Positions 9,081 to 18,481 are shown, counted from the stretch's first letter. The stretch is 64,000 nucleotides of DNA from Comamonas aquatica NBRC 14918 (GCF_000739875.1 NZ_BBJR01000034.1:62001-126000); one strand, 5' to 3'. Notes: generated from the sequence alone by a model not told the origin. Program-made: numbers and translations.

Positions 9081-10084
9081 TGCGTTGCTCTTTCTTCTCC
9101 CTGGGCCTGATCGGGCTGCTGACCGCTGGCCATGCCCTGGCCGCCGCACCACCGGCCACGCCCCTGACCTCCGGGGCCGCTGCCCAGGCGCTGTACGCAC
9201 AATGGTTTGTGCCGCAATCGGCGCAGGCCAGTGCCTCCGCACAGCAGTTGCACACCCAGGTGCAGCAGTACTGCGCCGGCCAGGCCAGCCTGGCGGCGGC
9301 GCGCGCCCAGTTCACCCAGGCCAGCCAGGACTGGGAGCGCCTGTCGGCGCTGGCCATGGGTCCGCAGATCGAACGCCGCACCGCGCGCATGGTCGACTTC
9401 CAGCCGCTGCGCCTGCCCCTGCTCAAGACCGCGCTGCGCAAGGCCCCCCAGGATCTGGCCGCGATGGAGACGATTGGCGCACCGGCCAAGGGCTTCCCGG
9501 CGGCCGAGCATTTGCTGTGGGTCGACGTGGCCCAGCCGCACACCCCGGCCTGCCACTACGTCGGCCTGGTCGCTGCCGAGCTGGCCCAGGAAATGCACGA
9601 CCTGCACCAGGCCAACCTGGCTGCCAGCGCCAGCACCACGCTGGATTTCCACAGCACCGCAGAATTCCTGAACCAGTGGATCGGCGGCCTGGAACGGCTG
9701 CGCTGGCAGTCCATGGACAAGCCGCTGCGCAGCGCCAGCCCGGGCAAGCCGGCCGCCGTCACGCGCGCACCCAGCCAGGGCACGCTGGCCAGCTGGCAGG
9801 CGCAATGGGGCTCGCTGCGCCACCTGGCCGTGGGCGACGCCCGCCAGCCGGAACACGTGAGCATGGCCCGCCTGGTCGAAGCCCAGGGCTGGACACGCCT
9901 GGCCGACGAGCTGCGCGCCGCCGTGCAGCAGGCCGATGCCGCCATGCAGGCCGTGGACCGTGTCGAGCTGGCACGCACCACCCCAGCCAGCCGGGCGCTG
10001 AGCCAGCTCAAGCACCTGGTGGAAAACGACGTCGCCCTGGCCCTGGATGTCACCATCGGCTTCTCGGATGCCGACGGTGACTGA
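9080..10084 (+). CDS. Second imelysin-family protein (IrpB-like)
   Basis: The 334-residue protein has a signal peptide (CSFFSLGLIGLLTAGHALA) and a weaker imelysin pattern. The GxxxxE/LLW region reads GFPAAEHLLWVDV near residues 137-149 instead of the canonical GxHAIEFLLW, so the histidine position differs from the first imelysin. This is the usual divergence between the two imelysins of such loci. The ATG overlaps the preceding stop by one base (TGATG), and the DUF1513 gene starts within its last codons, so translation of the three is coupled. The likely role is periplasmic iron handling alongside the di-haem protein. Confidence 0.85.
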   Translation: MRCSFFSLGLIGLLTAGHALAAAPPATPLTSGAAAQALYAQWFVPQSAQASASAQQLHTQVQQYCAGQASLAAARAQFTQASQDWERLSALAMGPQIERRTARMVDFQPLRLPLLKTALRKAPQDLAAMETIGAPAKGFPAAEHLLWVDVAQPHTPACHYVGLVAAELAQEMHDLHQANLAASASTTLDFHSTAEFLNQWIGGLERLRWQSMDKPLRSASPGKPAAVTRAPSQGTLASWQAQWGSLRHLAVGDARQPEHVSMARLVEAQGWTRLADELRAAVQQADAAMQAVDRVELARTTPASRALSQLKHLVENDVALALDVTIGFSDADGD

Positions 10085-11234
10085 GCCCGCCTCGCGCACG
10101 CGCCGGCAGTGGCTGCAGGGCATGGCGCTGCTGGCAGCCTGGCCCACGCGGCCCTGGGCGCAGGCCGCCCAGCCTCCCCGCTGGGCCGCGGCCTGGGCCG
10201 TCGGGCCCGACCTGTTTGTCGGCGTGCTGCAGGCCCCGGCCACCGCCACAGACCGCCTGCAGGTGGTCCAGGCCCACGCCATCCCCACGCGGGCCCACGG
10301 CATGACCCAACTGGCCGATGGCCGCCTGCTGTTTGCCAGCCGCCGCCCCGGCGACTGGCTGCTGCAGCTGCACCCGGATGGTCGCGCGCACTGGCACTGG
10401 ATCGAGCCCGACCGCGCCTTCAACGGCCACGTGATCGCCAGTGCCGACGGCCGGCAGCTCTACACCACCGAAACCGACCTGGCCGACAGCCAGGGCCTGA
10501 TCGGCGTGCGCGACGCGCAGACCCTGGAGAAGATCGCCGAATGGCGCACCGGCGGCATGGACCCGCACCAGCTGCTGCTGGACCGCGATGGCAGCCTGGT
10601 GGTGGCCAACGGCGGCATTCCCACGCAGCCCGAGACCGGGCGCCGCAAGCTGCGCCTGGACCACATGGACTCGTCCATCGTCCGCCTGCGGCCCCAGGAC
10701 CGGGGCGCCCTCGCCGGCCAATGGCAGTTGCCCGATCCGCGGCTGAGCCTGCGCCACCTGGCGTGGGGACCGGCCGTGGCCTGGGACCCGGGCCAGCGCT
10801 GGCTGGGCATTGCCCTGCAGGCCGAGCACGACCTGGCCGAGGACAAGCTCCACGCCCCGGTGCTGGCCCTGTTCGACGGCCAACGGCTGCACACCGCCCC
10901 CCGCCCCACCGGCGCGCCCTGGCAGGGCTATGGCGGCGACATCAGCAGCGACGGCCACCTGTTTGCCGTCAGCTGCCCGCGCGCCGACGTGCTGAGCTGG
11001 TGGCAGCCCCCGGCCACGCCGAACGCCCTGGCGCGCTGCCTGCGCCAGGATGCCCAGGCCGGCGTGTACAGCCTCAGCAACCCCAGCGTGATCCAGCCGC
11101 TGCAGCCGCCGCGCGCGCCCGTGTGGTCTGGAGGCTCGCAGCAGGTGCTGCAGTGGCCTGGCCAGACGGCCATCGGCCGCAGCGACCACCTGGCCCTGGA
11201 CAACCACTGGGTGCAGCTGCCACCACAGCTGTGA
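10068..11234 (+). CDS. DUF1513 domain protein with Tat-type signal
   Basis: The protein has about 388 residues with a twin-arginine style N-terminus (RTRRQWLQG, then a hydrophobic stretch ending AWAQA-like), suggesting folded export by Tat. The body fits DUF1513, predicted to be a beta-propeller, with repeated patterns such as LPDPRLSLRHLAWGP and GYGGDISSDGHLFAVSCPRAD. The start is uncertain: ATG 10068, ATG 10047 or GTG 10077 (GTGACTGA overlap with the imelysin stop) all read in frame. It closes the imelysin locus; an intergenic hairpin follows. The biochemical role of DUF1513 is not known. Confidence 0.84.
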   Translation: MPTVTEPASRTRRQWLQGMALLAAWPTRPWAQAAQPPRWAAAWAVGPDLFVGVLQAPATATDRLQVVQAHAIPTRAHGMTQLADGRLLFASRRPGDWLLQLHPDGRAHWHWIEPDRAFNGHVIASADGRQLYTTETDLADSQGLIGVRDAQTLEKIAEWRTGGMDPHQLLLDRDGSLVVANGGIPTQPETGRRKLRLDHMDSSIVRLRPQDRGALAGQWQLPDPRLSLRHLAWGPAVAWDPGQRWLGIALQAEHDLAEDKLHAPVLALFDGQRLHTAPRPTGAPWQGYGGDISSDGHLFAVSCPRADVLSWWQPPATPNALARCLRQDAQAGVYSLSNPSVIQPLQPPRAPVWSGGSQQVLQWPGQTAIGRSDHLALDNHWVQLPPQL

Positions 11235-11236
11235 AT

Positions 11237-11285
11237 GAAAAGTGGCTGCAGCGCTCATCCCATCAGCGCTGACAGCTATCAAAAC
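11237..11285 (+). terminator. Intergenic inverted repeat after the imelysin locus
   Basis: The repeat GGCTGCAGCGCT (about 11242-11253) pairs with AGCGCTGACAGCTA (about 11263-11276), flanked by AAAA on the left and TCAAAA on the right. It is the shorter type of AGCGCT hairpin that I recall from Comamonadaceae intergenic regions and probably marks the end of the iron operon. Confidence 0.6.
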
Positions 11286-11433
11286 CTTCTCTCCATCCCG
11301 TCCACGGCGCCCCAGCCTGCCGGCGCATACACCTGCGGGCCGGCCTGACCCCCTCCGGGACTGCGGCCCGGCCGCCACCATCGTCTCCGATAGGACAGGC
11401 ATTCCGCATCGACCGCTTCCACAATCTGCGGCC

Positions 11434-12105
11434 ATGGGAACCCTCTACCTTGTACGCCATGGCCAGGCTTCATTTGGCGCCGATGACTACGACCAGCTCA
11501 GCCCCCTGGGGCTGCAGCAGTCCCAGCAACTGGGCCGCTACTGGCACGAGCGCGGCCAGCGTTTCGACGCGGTCTGCACCGGCACGCTGCGCCGCCATGT
11601 ACAGACGCTGGAAGGCATCCAGGCCACCTTGCCCGGCCTGCCCGCGGCCCAGGCCCTGCCGGCACTCAACGAGTACGACAGCCACGCGCTGATCCGCTGC
11701 ATCCACCCCGACCCGCTGCCGCCGGCAGACACCCCGGAGCGCTACCGGGCGCACTTTCGCCTGCTGTGCGATGCCATCGCGCAATGGATGTCCGGCGTGA
11801 TCAGCCCCGCCGGCATGCCCACCTGGGAAGGCTTTGCCGACGGCATCCGCCAGACCCTGGACCAGCTACGCCGCCAGCACCCGGACGGGGACGTGCTGGT
11901 CGTCAGCAGCGGGGGCCCTATCTCCACCGCCGCGGGCCTGGTGCTGGGCGCACCGGCCGAGGTGTCGATCGCCCTGAACATGCGCATCCGCAACACGGCC
12001 GTGACCGAGCTCAGCACCAGCCCCAAGCGCCTGATGCTGCAGACCTTCAACACCCTGGGCCACCTGGATACGCCCGCCACCCGCGACTGGGTCACCTTCG
12101 CCTGA
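11434..12105 (+). CDS. Histidine phosphatase family protein (phosphoglycerate mutase-like)
   Basis: The 223-residue protein begins MGTLYLVRHGQASFGADDYD. The RHG motif at residues 9-11 gives the phosphorylated histidine of the branch-1 superfamily. A second conserved histidine region is LVVSSGGPISTAAGLV, where the usual 'HGG' reads SGG; this replaces the second catalytic histidine and may lower or alter activity. The length fits small acid phosphatases of the family rather than true phosphoglycerate mutases. Substrate unknown. The neighbouring genes do not suggest a pathway. Confidence 0.85.
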   Translation: MGTLYLVRHGQASFGADDYDQLSPLGLQQSQQLGRYWHERGQRFDAVCTGTLRRHVQTLEGIQATLPGLPAAQALPALNEYDSHALIRCIHPDPLPPADTPERYRAHFRLLCDAIAQWMSGVISPAGMPTWEGFADGIRQTLDQLRRQHPDGDVLVVSSGGPISTAAGLVLGAPAEVSIALNMRIRNTAVTELSTSPKRLMLQTFNTLGHLDTPATRDWVTFA

Positions 12106-12256
12106 GGCCCTCTGCCACGGCCCTGCGGCGGCAGTACCGCCGGTGGCCGGCCCCCGCAACGGACCGCCACCGCGCACCGGCCACGCTGCGTACGCTGCAG
12201 GGGCATTGGAATGGGCTTACAACCAAGGCTTTGTACCCCCACGGCAGCAGACCACC

Positions 12257-12865
12257 ATGTCCGGAATCCCCCGCTCCCCGGCGCCCGGCGACCGCCCCGC
12301 GCACCCCCCCAGCCTCGCCACCCTGCAACAGCTGCGCACGCAGCTGGGCACGGCCTTGTCCCCCCACCAGGCCCTGGCGCTGTTCGCGGTGGAGGGCCCC
12401 GTCTGCACCCTGCTGGTCAGCGACAGCGACACCAGCCCGCCCGTGCTGCACCATCTGCCGCTGGGCCTGCAGTCGCTGACCCAGCGCAGCTTCCAGCAGC
12501 GCATGCCCACGCCCGCCCAGCTGGAGACCGGCATCATGGAGGTGGAGGACGCCGTCATGCCGCAGGCACGCCTGCTGCCCGCGCACACCCTGCTGGCGAC
12601 GCGCGATCCCCTGTTGCGCCACCTGGCACTGCAGGCCGTCGGTGGCCATGCCCCGGGCGAGGTGCCCGCCATCACGCGCGAGGCCATCGAGGCGCTGTTC
12701 GAGCGCCTGGTGGCCCAGTCCAGCCGCCACTACAGCCACCAGGACCCCGACCTGCCCCAGGATCCGCGCGCGGCCGCCGCACTGCTGGTCCTGCGCGAAA
12801 TCCTGCACCACTGGCAGTGCACCCACCTGTGGCTGCTGCCGGACAGCGTGGATGCCGCCCCTTGA
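12257..12865 (+). CDS. Conserved hypothetical protein, about 202 residues
   Basis: I do not recognise this family. The ATG at 12257 gives a soluble-looking protein with no signal peptide and no membrane segment. The middle contains MEVEDAVMPQARLLPAHTLL, an alternation of acidic and hydrophobic residues, and the end is helical (AAALLVLREILHHWQCTHLWLLPD). Codon use matches the surrounding high-GC genes, which supports it as real coding sequence. It sits between a histidine phosphatase gene and phoD on the same strand, with gaps of 151 and 108 bases, so co-transcription is possible but not shown. Confidence 0.6.
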   Translation: MSGIPRSPAPGDRPAHPPSLATLQQLRTQLGTALSPHQALALFAVEGPVCTLLVSDSDTSPPVLHHLPLGLQSLTQRSFQQRMPTPAQLETGIMEVEDAVMPQARLLPAHTLLATRDPLLRHLALQAVGGHAPGEVPAITREAIEALFERLVAQSSRHYSHQDPDLPQDPRAAAALLVLREILHHWQCTHLWLLPDSVDAAP

Positions 12866-12973
12866 GCACACCTCGGTGACCGACCTCGTGGCCGCAATGC
12901 CGCATCACCAGGTCGCCCGTGCGGCACGGACGAACTTTCAGACCAAACCACCTCCAGCGCGCACCACACCTGC

Positions 12974-14617
12974 ATGAATAGCTCACTTTTCCATCGCTCG
13001 CTCACCGGTCGCCGTGGGTTGCTGCTGGGCGCCGGCCTGGGGGCGGTCCTGGCCCAGGTGCCCGCCTGGGCCCGCAGCGGCAGCGCCCAGCCCGAGCACG
13101 ACCCGTTCACCCTGGGCGTGGCCAGTGGCGACCCGCAGCCGGACAACGCCCTGATCTGGACGCGCCTGACCCCGCCCGCCCACTGGCTGGGCCAGGCCGA
13201 GGCCCCGCCGTTGCCCGCGCTGACCGTGCGCTGGGAACTGGCGCACGACCCGGCGTTCCGCCACATCGCCGCCAGCGGCCAGACCCAGGCCCTGCCGGAA
13301 TGGGGGCACGCCGTCCATGTGCAGGTCAACGGGCTGGCGCCGGGGCGCCACTATTTCTACCGTTTCATGCAGGGCGACGCCATCAGCCCCACCGGCCGCT
13401 GCGGCACCGCCCCCGCGCCCGGGGCAGCGGTGCCACGGCTGCGCCTGGCTTTCGCCGCCTGCCAGCGCTGGGAGCACGGCCACTACGCCGCCTGGCGCTC
13501 CGTGGTGCAGGACCAGCCGGACCTGGTGCTGTTCCTGGGCGACTACATCTACGAGTACGCCCAGCCCGCGAACGCCGAAGGCCTGGCCCGCCCGCAACCG
13601 CTGCGCACCGCCCGCACGCTACAGGACTACCGCGACCGCTACGCACTGCACAAAAGCGATCCGCTGCTGCAGGCCGCACACGCGGTCTGCAACTGGAGCG
13701 TGATCTGGGACGACCACGAGGTGGAAAACGACTATGCCGCCGACCAGGGCGTGGGCGATCCCAGCGCCTTTCTGGCCCGGCGCATGGCCGCCTGGCAGGC
13801 GTTCTACGAAAACATGCCGCTGCGCGCCGGGGCCCTGCAGCGCAGCCAGCAAGGGCTGCAGCTGTACCGCAGCCTGCGCTGGGGATCGCTGGCCCAGCTG
13901 CACCTGCTGGATGGCCGCCAGTACCGCAGCCTGCAGGCCTGTCGCACGCCCGGCAAGGCCGACAGCGGCAGCGTGCACACGGACCGCTGCCCGGAGCTGT
14001 TCGACCCCGCCCGCAGCTTTCTGGGCCGCGAACAGGAAGCCTGGCTGGGCCGCCAGCTGCAGGCCGACAGCCGCCACCACCCCGAAGCCGCACGCTGGAG
14101 CGTGGTGGCCCAGACCACCTTGTTCACCGCCCGCCGCCGGCCCAGCGGCCACCAGTCCACCGACAGCTGGGACGGTTACCCCGCAGCCCGCCAGCGCCTG
14201 AGCCAGCAGATCGCCGAGGCCGCCCCGCGCAACAGCGTGCTGCTGGGCGGCGACATCCACCAGAACTACGTCTGCGCCGTGCCCACGCTGGCCGACCGCC
14301 CCCCGGGCGCCGGCAACCCGGTGCTGGCCAGCGAGTTCTGCACCACCTCCATCAGCTCGCGCAGCGGCACCACCCAGGACAAGGTCGACGCCCTGCGTGC
14401 CCACAACCCGCAGGTGCTGCTGGCCCGCTGCGAGGAACGTGGCTACAGCCTGGTGGACATCACCCCCACCACCTGGCGCACCCAGCTGCGCACCGTGGCC
14501 AACCCCTTGCGCGCGGACAGCCCGGTCACGACGCTGGCGCAATTTGCCGTTGAGGATGGAAAAGCCGGCCCGGTGGAAATTGGATGCAAACCGGCGATGG
14601 ATGCAGTCCGTCAGTGA
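12974..14617 (+). CDS. phoD: Alkaline phosphatase D family protein (PhoD-like phosphodiesterase)
   Basis: The 547-residue protein starts with a Tat signal (SLTGRRGLLLGAGLGAVLAQVPAWA), as expected for PhoD, a Tat-exported metalloenzyme using iron and calcium. An N-terminal beta-sandwich (FTLGVASGDPQPDNALIWTR) is followed by the metallophosphatase core with FLGDYIYEYA at about residues 188-197 and VIWDDHEVENDYA at about 244-256, both typical of PhoD. Histidines near the end (GGDIHQNYVCA) complete the metal site. It would hydrolyse phosphodiesters or phosphomonoesters in the periplasm, releasing phosphate. No Pho box was identified in the short upstream gap. Confidence 0.9.
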   Translation: MNSSLFHRSLTGRRGLLLGAGLGAVLAQVPAWARSGSAQPEHDPFTLGVASGDPQPDNALIWTRLTPPAHWLGQAEAPPLPALTVRWELAHDPAFRHIAASGQTQALPEWGHAVHVQVNGLAPGRHYFYRFMQGDAISPTGRCGTAPAPGAAVPRLRLAFAACQRWEHGHYAAWRSVVQDQPDLVLFLGDYIYEYAQPANAEGLARPQPLRTARTLQDYRDRYALHKSDPLLQAAHAVCNWSVIWDDHEVENDYAADQGVGDPSAFLARRMAAWQAFYENMPLRAGALQRSQQGLQLYRSLRWGSLAQLHLLDGRQYRSLQACRTPGKADSGSVHTDRCPELFDPARSFLGREQEAWLGRQLQADSRHHPEAARWSVVAQTTLFTARRRPSGHQSTDSWDGYPAARQRLSQQIAEAAPRNSVLLGGDIHQNYVCAVPTLADRPPGAGNPVLASEFCTTSISSRSGTTQDKVDALRAHNPQVLLARCEERGYSLVDITPTTWRTQLRTVANPLRADSPVTTLAQFAVEDGKAGPVEIGCKPAMDAVRQ

Positions 14618-14801
14618 GCACATGGGCTTTGGAATCACGAATCGTGCGCTTGCGCTGAATGCCCATCGCGGGTGCGGGCATGGCAACGGCCTGCATCGCG
14701 GTACGGACTCTCCGCTGGGGATCAGGGAAACATTTCAGCAGCACCGCACGCCCCAAGGCGAGGTGACGCTAGCGGCACCATCCCGCCAGACCGGAGGCCG
14801 A

Positions 14802-16757
14802 TCAGTCTGCGGTTTGCACGCACACCTGGTTGCGCCCAGCGCTCTTGGCTTGGTACAGCGCGGCATCCGCCATGGCCATCAAAGAGCGGCCTCCCAGACA
14901 GTCGCCCGTTCTCGGTGTCACGCTGGCAACGCCGACGCTGATCGTGACCACCTGCACCTCCGGAGCTGCGGCGTTCTCGAGGCCTTGCATTTGAACGTCC
15001 TGGCAAAGATGGCAGGCTATCTGCTCGGCCTGAGCAAGCGTGGTGTTGGGCAGTAACACCACAAACTCTTCCCCACCAAAGCGGAATGCAGACCCATCCC
15101 CCCCTTGCACCTGCTGCTCAAGGACGTGGGCCACTTGCTGCAGGCACACATCCCCCTGCAAATGGCCATAGTGGTCGTTGTAGCTTTTGAAATGGTCGAT
15201 ATCGATCACCAACACCGCCAAAGGCTGGCTGTCACGCATGGCATGTTCCCATGCCTGATCCAATGCCTCATCCAGGGCGCGGCGGTTGGACAGCCCGGTT
15301 AAGCTGTCTTTGCGTACCTGGTGCTCCAGCAAAGTGCGGTATTCCTCCAGGGCCTGGTCCGTCACCTTGCGCTGTGTGATGTCCTGGATGGTTCCAATAA
15401 TTTTGGCCGTTTGATCGTATGCGGCGGCATCTTGCATTTCGCACCAGCACTCTATCGTATGCGTATGCGTATGCGACTGCGGGAGCTGGGGACGCAGATC
15501 GAACTCAATTTTCTGCACCGTCCCGAAACGCCGTACCTTCAACAGCTTTCGCAGCGTGCGTTTGATTTGTTCTGCGGGTATGTAGCGAGCCAAGTCGGAG
15601 AAAGTCAGTTGCCGCTGGCCTTGCGTTCCCAATATCTCGACCGCCATCGGGGACAGCTCGATCTTCCGGTTTGAAAAATCGATCGAGAAAAAGCCCAGCA
15701 ATGCCGTTTTCTGCGCTCGCTCCAGCCACTTCATGTGGTTTTCGAGTTCGATTTTGAGCACATGTTCGCGCTGACCCGTGCGCCAGATCCAGTACAGCAC
15801 CGTGGACAACATGAGCAAGGCGGAAATTCCGATCAGCAGGCCCAAGAAAACCCCTTCCTTGCGCTGATCGTGGGCAAACGCTTCGGTCACATCGATTTTG
15901 CTCACCAGCAACCAGGGTGAATCGGGCACCACACCACTGGCTGCCAACACCTGTTGCCTTCGATAGTCAGGACCGTAAAGAACGCCACGAATACCCGCGA
16001 ACGCCTGCACCGCCACCAGGTCATCATCCTGTTCAACAGAAGCCAGCCTTTCGAATGGCTGGGAAATGCGATGCCGCAACGGATTGATGTGTACAACGTC
16101 CAAGCCTTCACGCTGCAACAACATCGATTCTGCGGTAGCGCTGCCTTGCTGAATCGCATTCAAAAGTGGGAAAAGGTTAGCGCGCAAGTCCACCACCATC
16201 CACAGCGCCCCCAAAGGCTGCAAACCATCGTACAAAGGGGTGAGCACAGAGAAAGTGGGGTACGCAAACTGGGCTTGTCGGTAAGGCTCCACCACCACCG
16301 CTTGCGCTTGCAGCAAGGCTTGTTGCAACGCCGCTTGTTCACGCTCCGGGAGCGTGCGCTCCTCCGCACCCGCCGTTGCTAGCAGGATGCGCCCTTCGGC
16401 ATCAAGTAACAACACCTTGGCAAATTCATTGCGCTCCGTCAGGCTACGCAGACGGTTTTCCAAATCATCGCGTACCAGTGCATCGTGCTGAACCAGCCAA
16501 CGCGATAAGGCGTGAGCAAACAGCATGTCGTCCATCAGCGACTCAGCTGCAGCCAGCGTGCTGGACCGCCACTTGGCCAAACTCTGGAGCACCCGGTCGT
16601 TGTTGCTCTTGAGCCCACTCTCTATTTGGTGGCGATAACGCAGCTCACGCTCTGTATAGACGTGCATGCCTGCCCAAGCAAGTACAACTTGCACGATGAC
16701 CACGACTGCGATCACATGCCAGAGATGTTTGTCTTTGTACTGTTGAAGCTTGTGCAT
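14802..16757 (-). CDS. Membrane diguanylate cyclase with periplasmic Cache-like sensor, PAS-like and GGDEF domains
   Basis: The 651-residue protein has a first membrane helix (about 13-33), a periplasmic sensor of about 260 residues with Cache-type features (FAYPTFSVLTPLYDG), a second membrane helix (about 298-322), a PAS-like region (about 345-460) and a GGDEF domain near the C-terminus. The active motif is FRFGGEEFVVLLP, so it should make c-di-GMP from GTP. The feedback I-site RxxD, expected five residues before GGEEF, is absent (the sequence there reads GGDG), so product inhibition of that type is not expected. The gene is visibly less GC-rich than its neighbours. It is divergent from an orphan solute-binding protein gene with a 203-base shared gap. 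Confidence 0.9.
   Translation of the reverse strand: MHKLQQYKDKHLWHVIAVVVIVQVVLAWAGMHVYTERELRYRHQIESGLKSNNDRVLQSLAKWRSSTLAAAESLMDDMLFAHALSRWLVQHDALVRDDLENRLRSLTERNEFAKVLLLDAEGRILLATAGAEERTLPEREQAALQQALLQAQAVVVEPYRQAQFAYPTFSVLTPLYDGLQPLGALWMVVDLRANLFPLLNAIQQGSATAESMLLQREGLDVVHINPLRHRISQPFERLASVEQDDDLVAVQAFAGIRGVLYGPDYRRQQVLAASGVVPDSPWLLVSKIDVTEAFAHDQRKEGVFLGLLIGISALLMLSTVLYWIWRTGQREHVLKIELENHMKWLERAQKTALLGFFSIDFSNRKIELSPMAVEILGTQGQRQLTFSDLARYIPAEQIKRTLRKLLKVRRFGTVQKIEFDLRPQLPQSHTHTHTIECWCEMQDAAAYDQTAKIIGTIQDITQRKVTDQALEEYRTLLEHQVRKDSLTGLSNRRALDEALDQAWEHAMRDSQPLAVLVIDIDHFKSYNDHYGHLQGDVCLQQVAHVLEQQVQGGDGSAFRFGGEEFVVLLPNTTLAQAEQIACHLCQDVQMQGLENAAAPEVQVVTISVGVASVTPRTGDCLGGRSLMAMADAALYQAKSAGRNQVCVQTAD
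15456..15473 (+). repeat. Three tandem CGTATG hexamers inside the diguanylate cyclase gene
   Basis: CGTATG is repeated exactly three times, encoding an alternating His-Thr run (HTHTHT) in the PAS-like part of the cyclase. Because the unit is six bases, copy-number change would add or remove two residues without a frameshift. Confidence 0.85.
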
Positions 16758-16960
16758 GCCGATTCAGCGATCTGCCGGCGCCCCATAGGCTATGCCGGTT
16801 CGCCAGTTCCCTGAGCTTATCCGCGCGTTACAAAGATGAAAGCCAACCTCGCAACATTACTCGTAGCATCAAATAACTGCTTACAAAGCCGCGTGCGCTT
16901 GGTCAATTATCGGATACTGATTGATACATACGGACATCGCAGCCAATAACCAAGCACGCC

Positions 16961-18481
16961 ATGTTCCCTCTCATGCCTGTACCGAACATTCCTCGTCGCC
17001 GCTGCCTCCAGCAATTGGGCGCAACCGGCTTGGCGGCTTGTCTGCCACTCTCCGCTATTGCCCAACCCCGGCGTGACAGCGTAACGCTGAATATTGCACT
17101 GGAGCCTGATGGCCTGGACCCCACACGATTTGCAGCAGCCGCCTGCGGCCAGGTGGTGCTCTACAACATTTTTGAGGGCTTGGTCAAAATCAGCGAAAAC
17201 GGAGCCGTCGAACCGTTGCTGGCATCCCGCTGGCAGATCGACGCCAGTCAACGCATCTACACCTTTGAGTTGGTGCCGAATGTGCGCTTTCACGATGGCG
17301 CTGCGCTGGATGTGGAGTGTGTGCTCTTCAGCTTTCGCCAAGCACAGGCTCCGAACTCTCCAAACAAGGCCAAGAAAAGCGTCTTTGACAACATTCAGCG
17401 CATGACCGCTAAAGGCGCTCTTCGCTTCGAGCTAGAACTGCGCAATCCTGATCCACATTTTCTTTTTCACTTGGGAGAAGCCAGCGCAGTCATCCTTCAC
17501 CCTAATTCAGCCGCCTCTGCTGCCACGCATCCGATTGGTACAGGTCCGTATGCATTTGTCAGGTGGCGCAAGGGACACAGTGTGCAAATGCGCAAGTCTG
17601 CGACCTTTCGAGCACCAGAAAAAGCAGCGATTGAGCACGCCACGTTCCGTTTTATCAATAATTTGGAAGAGCAGGCTCGAGCCTTGGAGCAAGGCGAGGT
17701 GGATGTCTTCATCAATTTCATCACACACGATCTGCACCGCTTCCACGGCGATCCGCGCTACCAAGTGCTACTGGGCTCTTCCAGTGGCAAAGGCATGCTG
17801 GCCGTCAACCACCGCCACCCTGTCTTGAAAGATGTACGGGTACGCCGTGCAATCACCTATGCAATCGATCGCCAAGCTTTCGTCAGCAGCATTTTGCAGG
17901 GCAAAGGCAATGTCATCGGCAGCCACTTTGCCCCTACGGACCCTGGCTTCCTGAATCTTGCGCACCTGCATGCTTACAGCCCGGAGCGTGCCAAAGAGCT
18001 GCTCCAACAAGCTGGCGTGAAGACGCCCCTGGAACTCACGCTGACCCTGCTTCCCGTTCCGTACGCCCGCGAAGGAGGCCCCTTCATCGCCGCGTACTTG
18101 GAGAAAGTTGGCATTCGGGTGCACCTCCAGCCAGTGACCTGGCAGGAGTGGCTGAGCAATACCTTCCAGGGGGACTTCGATCTGACGCTGATCAACCATG
18201 TCGAGCCGCTGGATCACATGATCTATGCCGATCCCGGGTATTACTTTGGCTATGACAGCGCAGATTTCCGCGACCTGACGCATCGCCACGCAGCATCCCG
18301 CAACCCGCGTGAGCGCCAGTTGTTGTACGCGGCCATGCAACGGTATTTAGCCCAGGATGCAGCCAACGTCTGGTTGTTTAATTCACAGGTCAGTGCCGTG
18401 GCACGCAAGGGCTTGCAGGGCCTTTGGATGAACTACCCCATTTATACGCACGATATTGCGTCCTTGCGCTGGGCCAGCTAG
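16961..18481 (+). CDS. Orphan ABC-type solute-binding protein, SBP_bac_5 family
   Basis: The 506-residue protein has an export signal with an arginine-rich start (IPRRRCLQQLGATGLAACLP). The mature part is a family 5 (peptide/nickel/opine-type) binding protein: ALEPDGLDPTRFAAAACGQV at the N-terminus, YNIFEGLVKI, HPIGTGPYAFVRWRKG and VRRAITYAIDRQAFV in the second lobe. These proteins bind oligopeptides or other small solutes in the periplasm for an ABC importer. No permease or ATPase gene is adjacent, so it either serves a transporter elsewhere or works as a sensor partner. It is divergent from the sensor diguanylate cyclase and shares its lower GC content. Confidence 0.9.
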   Translation: MFPLMPVPNIPRRRCLQQLGATGLAACLPLSAIAQPRRDSVTLNIALEPDGLDPTRFAAAACGQVVLYNIFEGLVKISENGAVEPLLASRWQIDASQRIYTFELVPNVRFHDGAALDVECVLFSFRQAQAPNSPNKAKKSVFDNIQRMTAKGALRFELELRNPDPHFLFHLGEASAVILHPNSAASAATHPIGTGPYAFVRWRKGHSVQMRKSATFRAPEKAAIEHATFRFINNLEEQARALEQGEVDVFINFITHDLHRFHGDPRYQVLLGSSSGKGMLAVNHRHPVLKDVRVRRAITYAIDRQAFVSSILQGKGNVIGSHFAPTDPGFLNLAHLHAYSPERAKELLQQAGVKTPLELTLTLLPVPYAREGGPFIAAYLEKVGIRVHLQPVTWQEWLSNTFQGDFDLTLINHVEPLDHMIYADPGYYFGYDSADFRDLTHRHAASRNPRERQLLYAAMQRYLAQDAANVWLFNSQVSAVARKGLQGLWMNYPIYTHDIASLRWAS

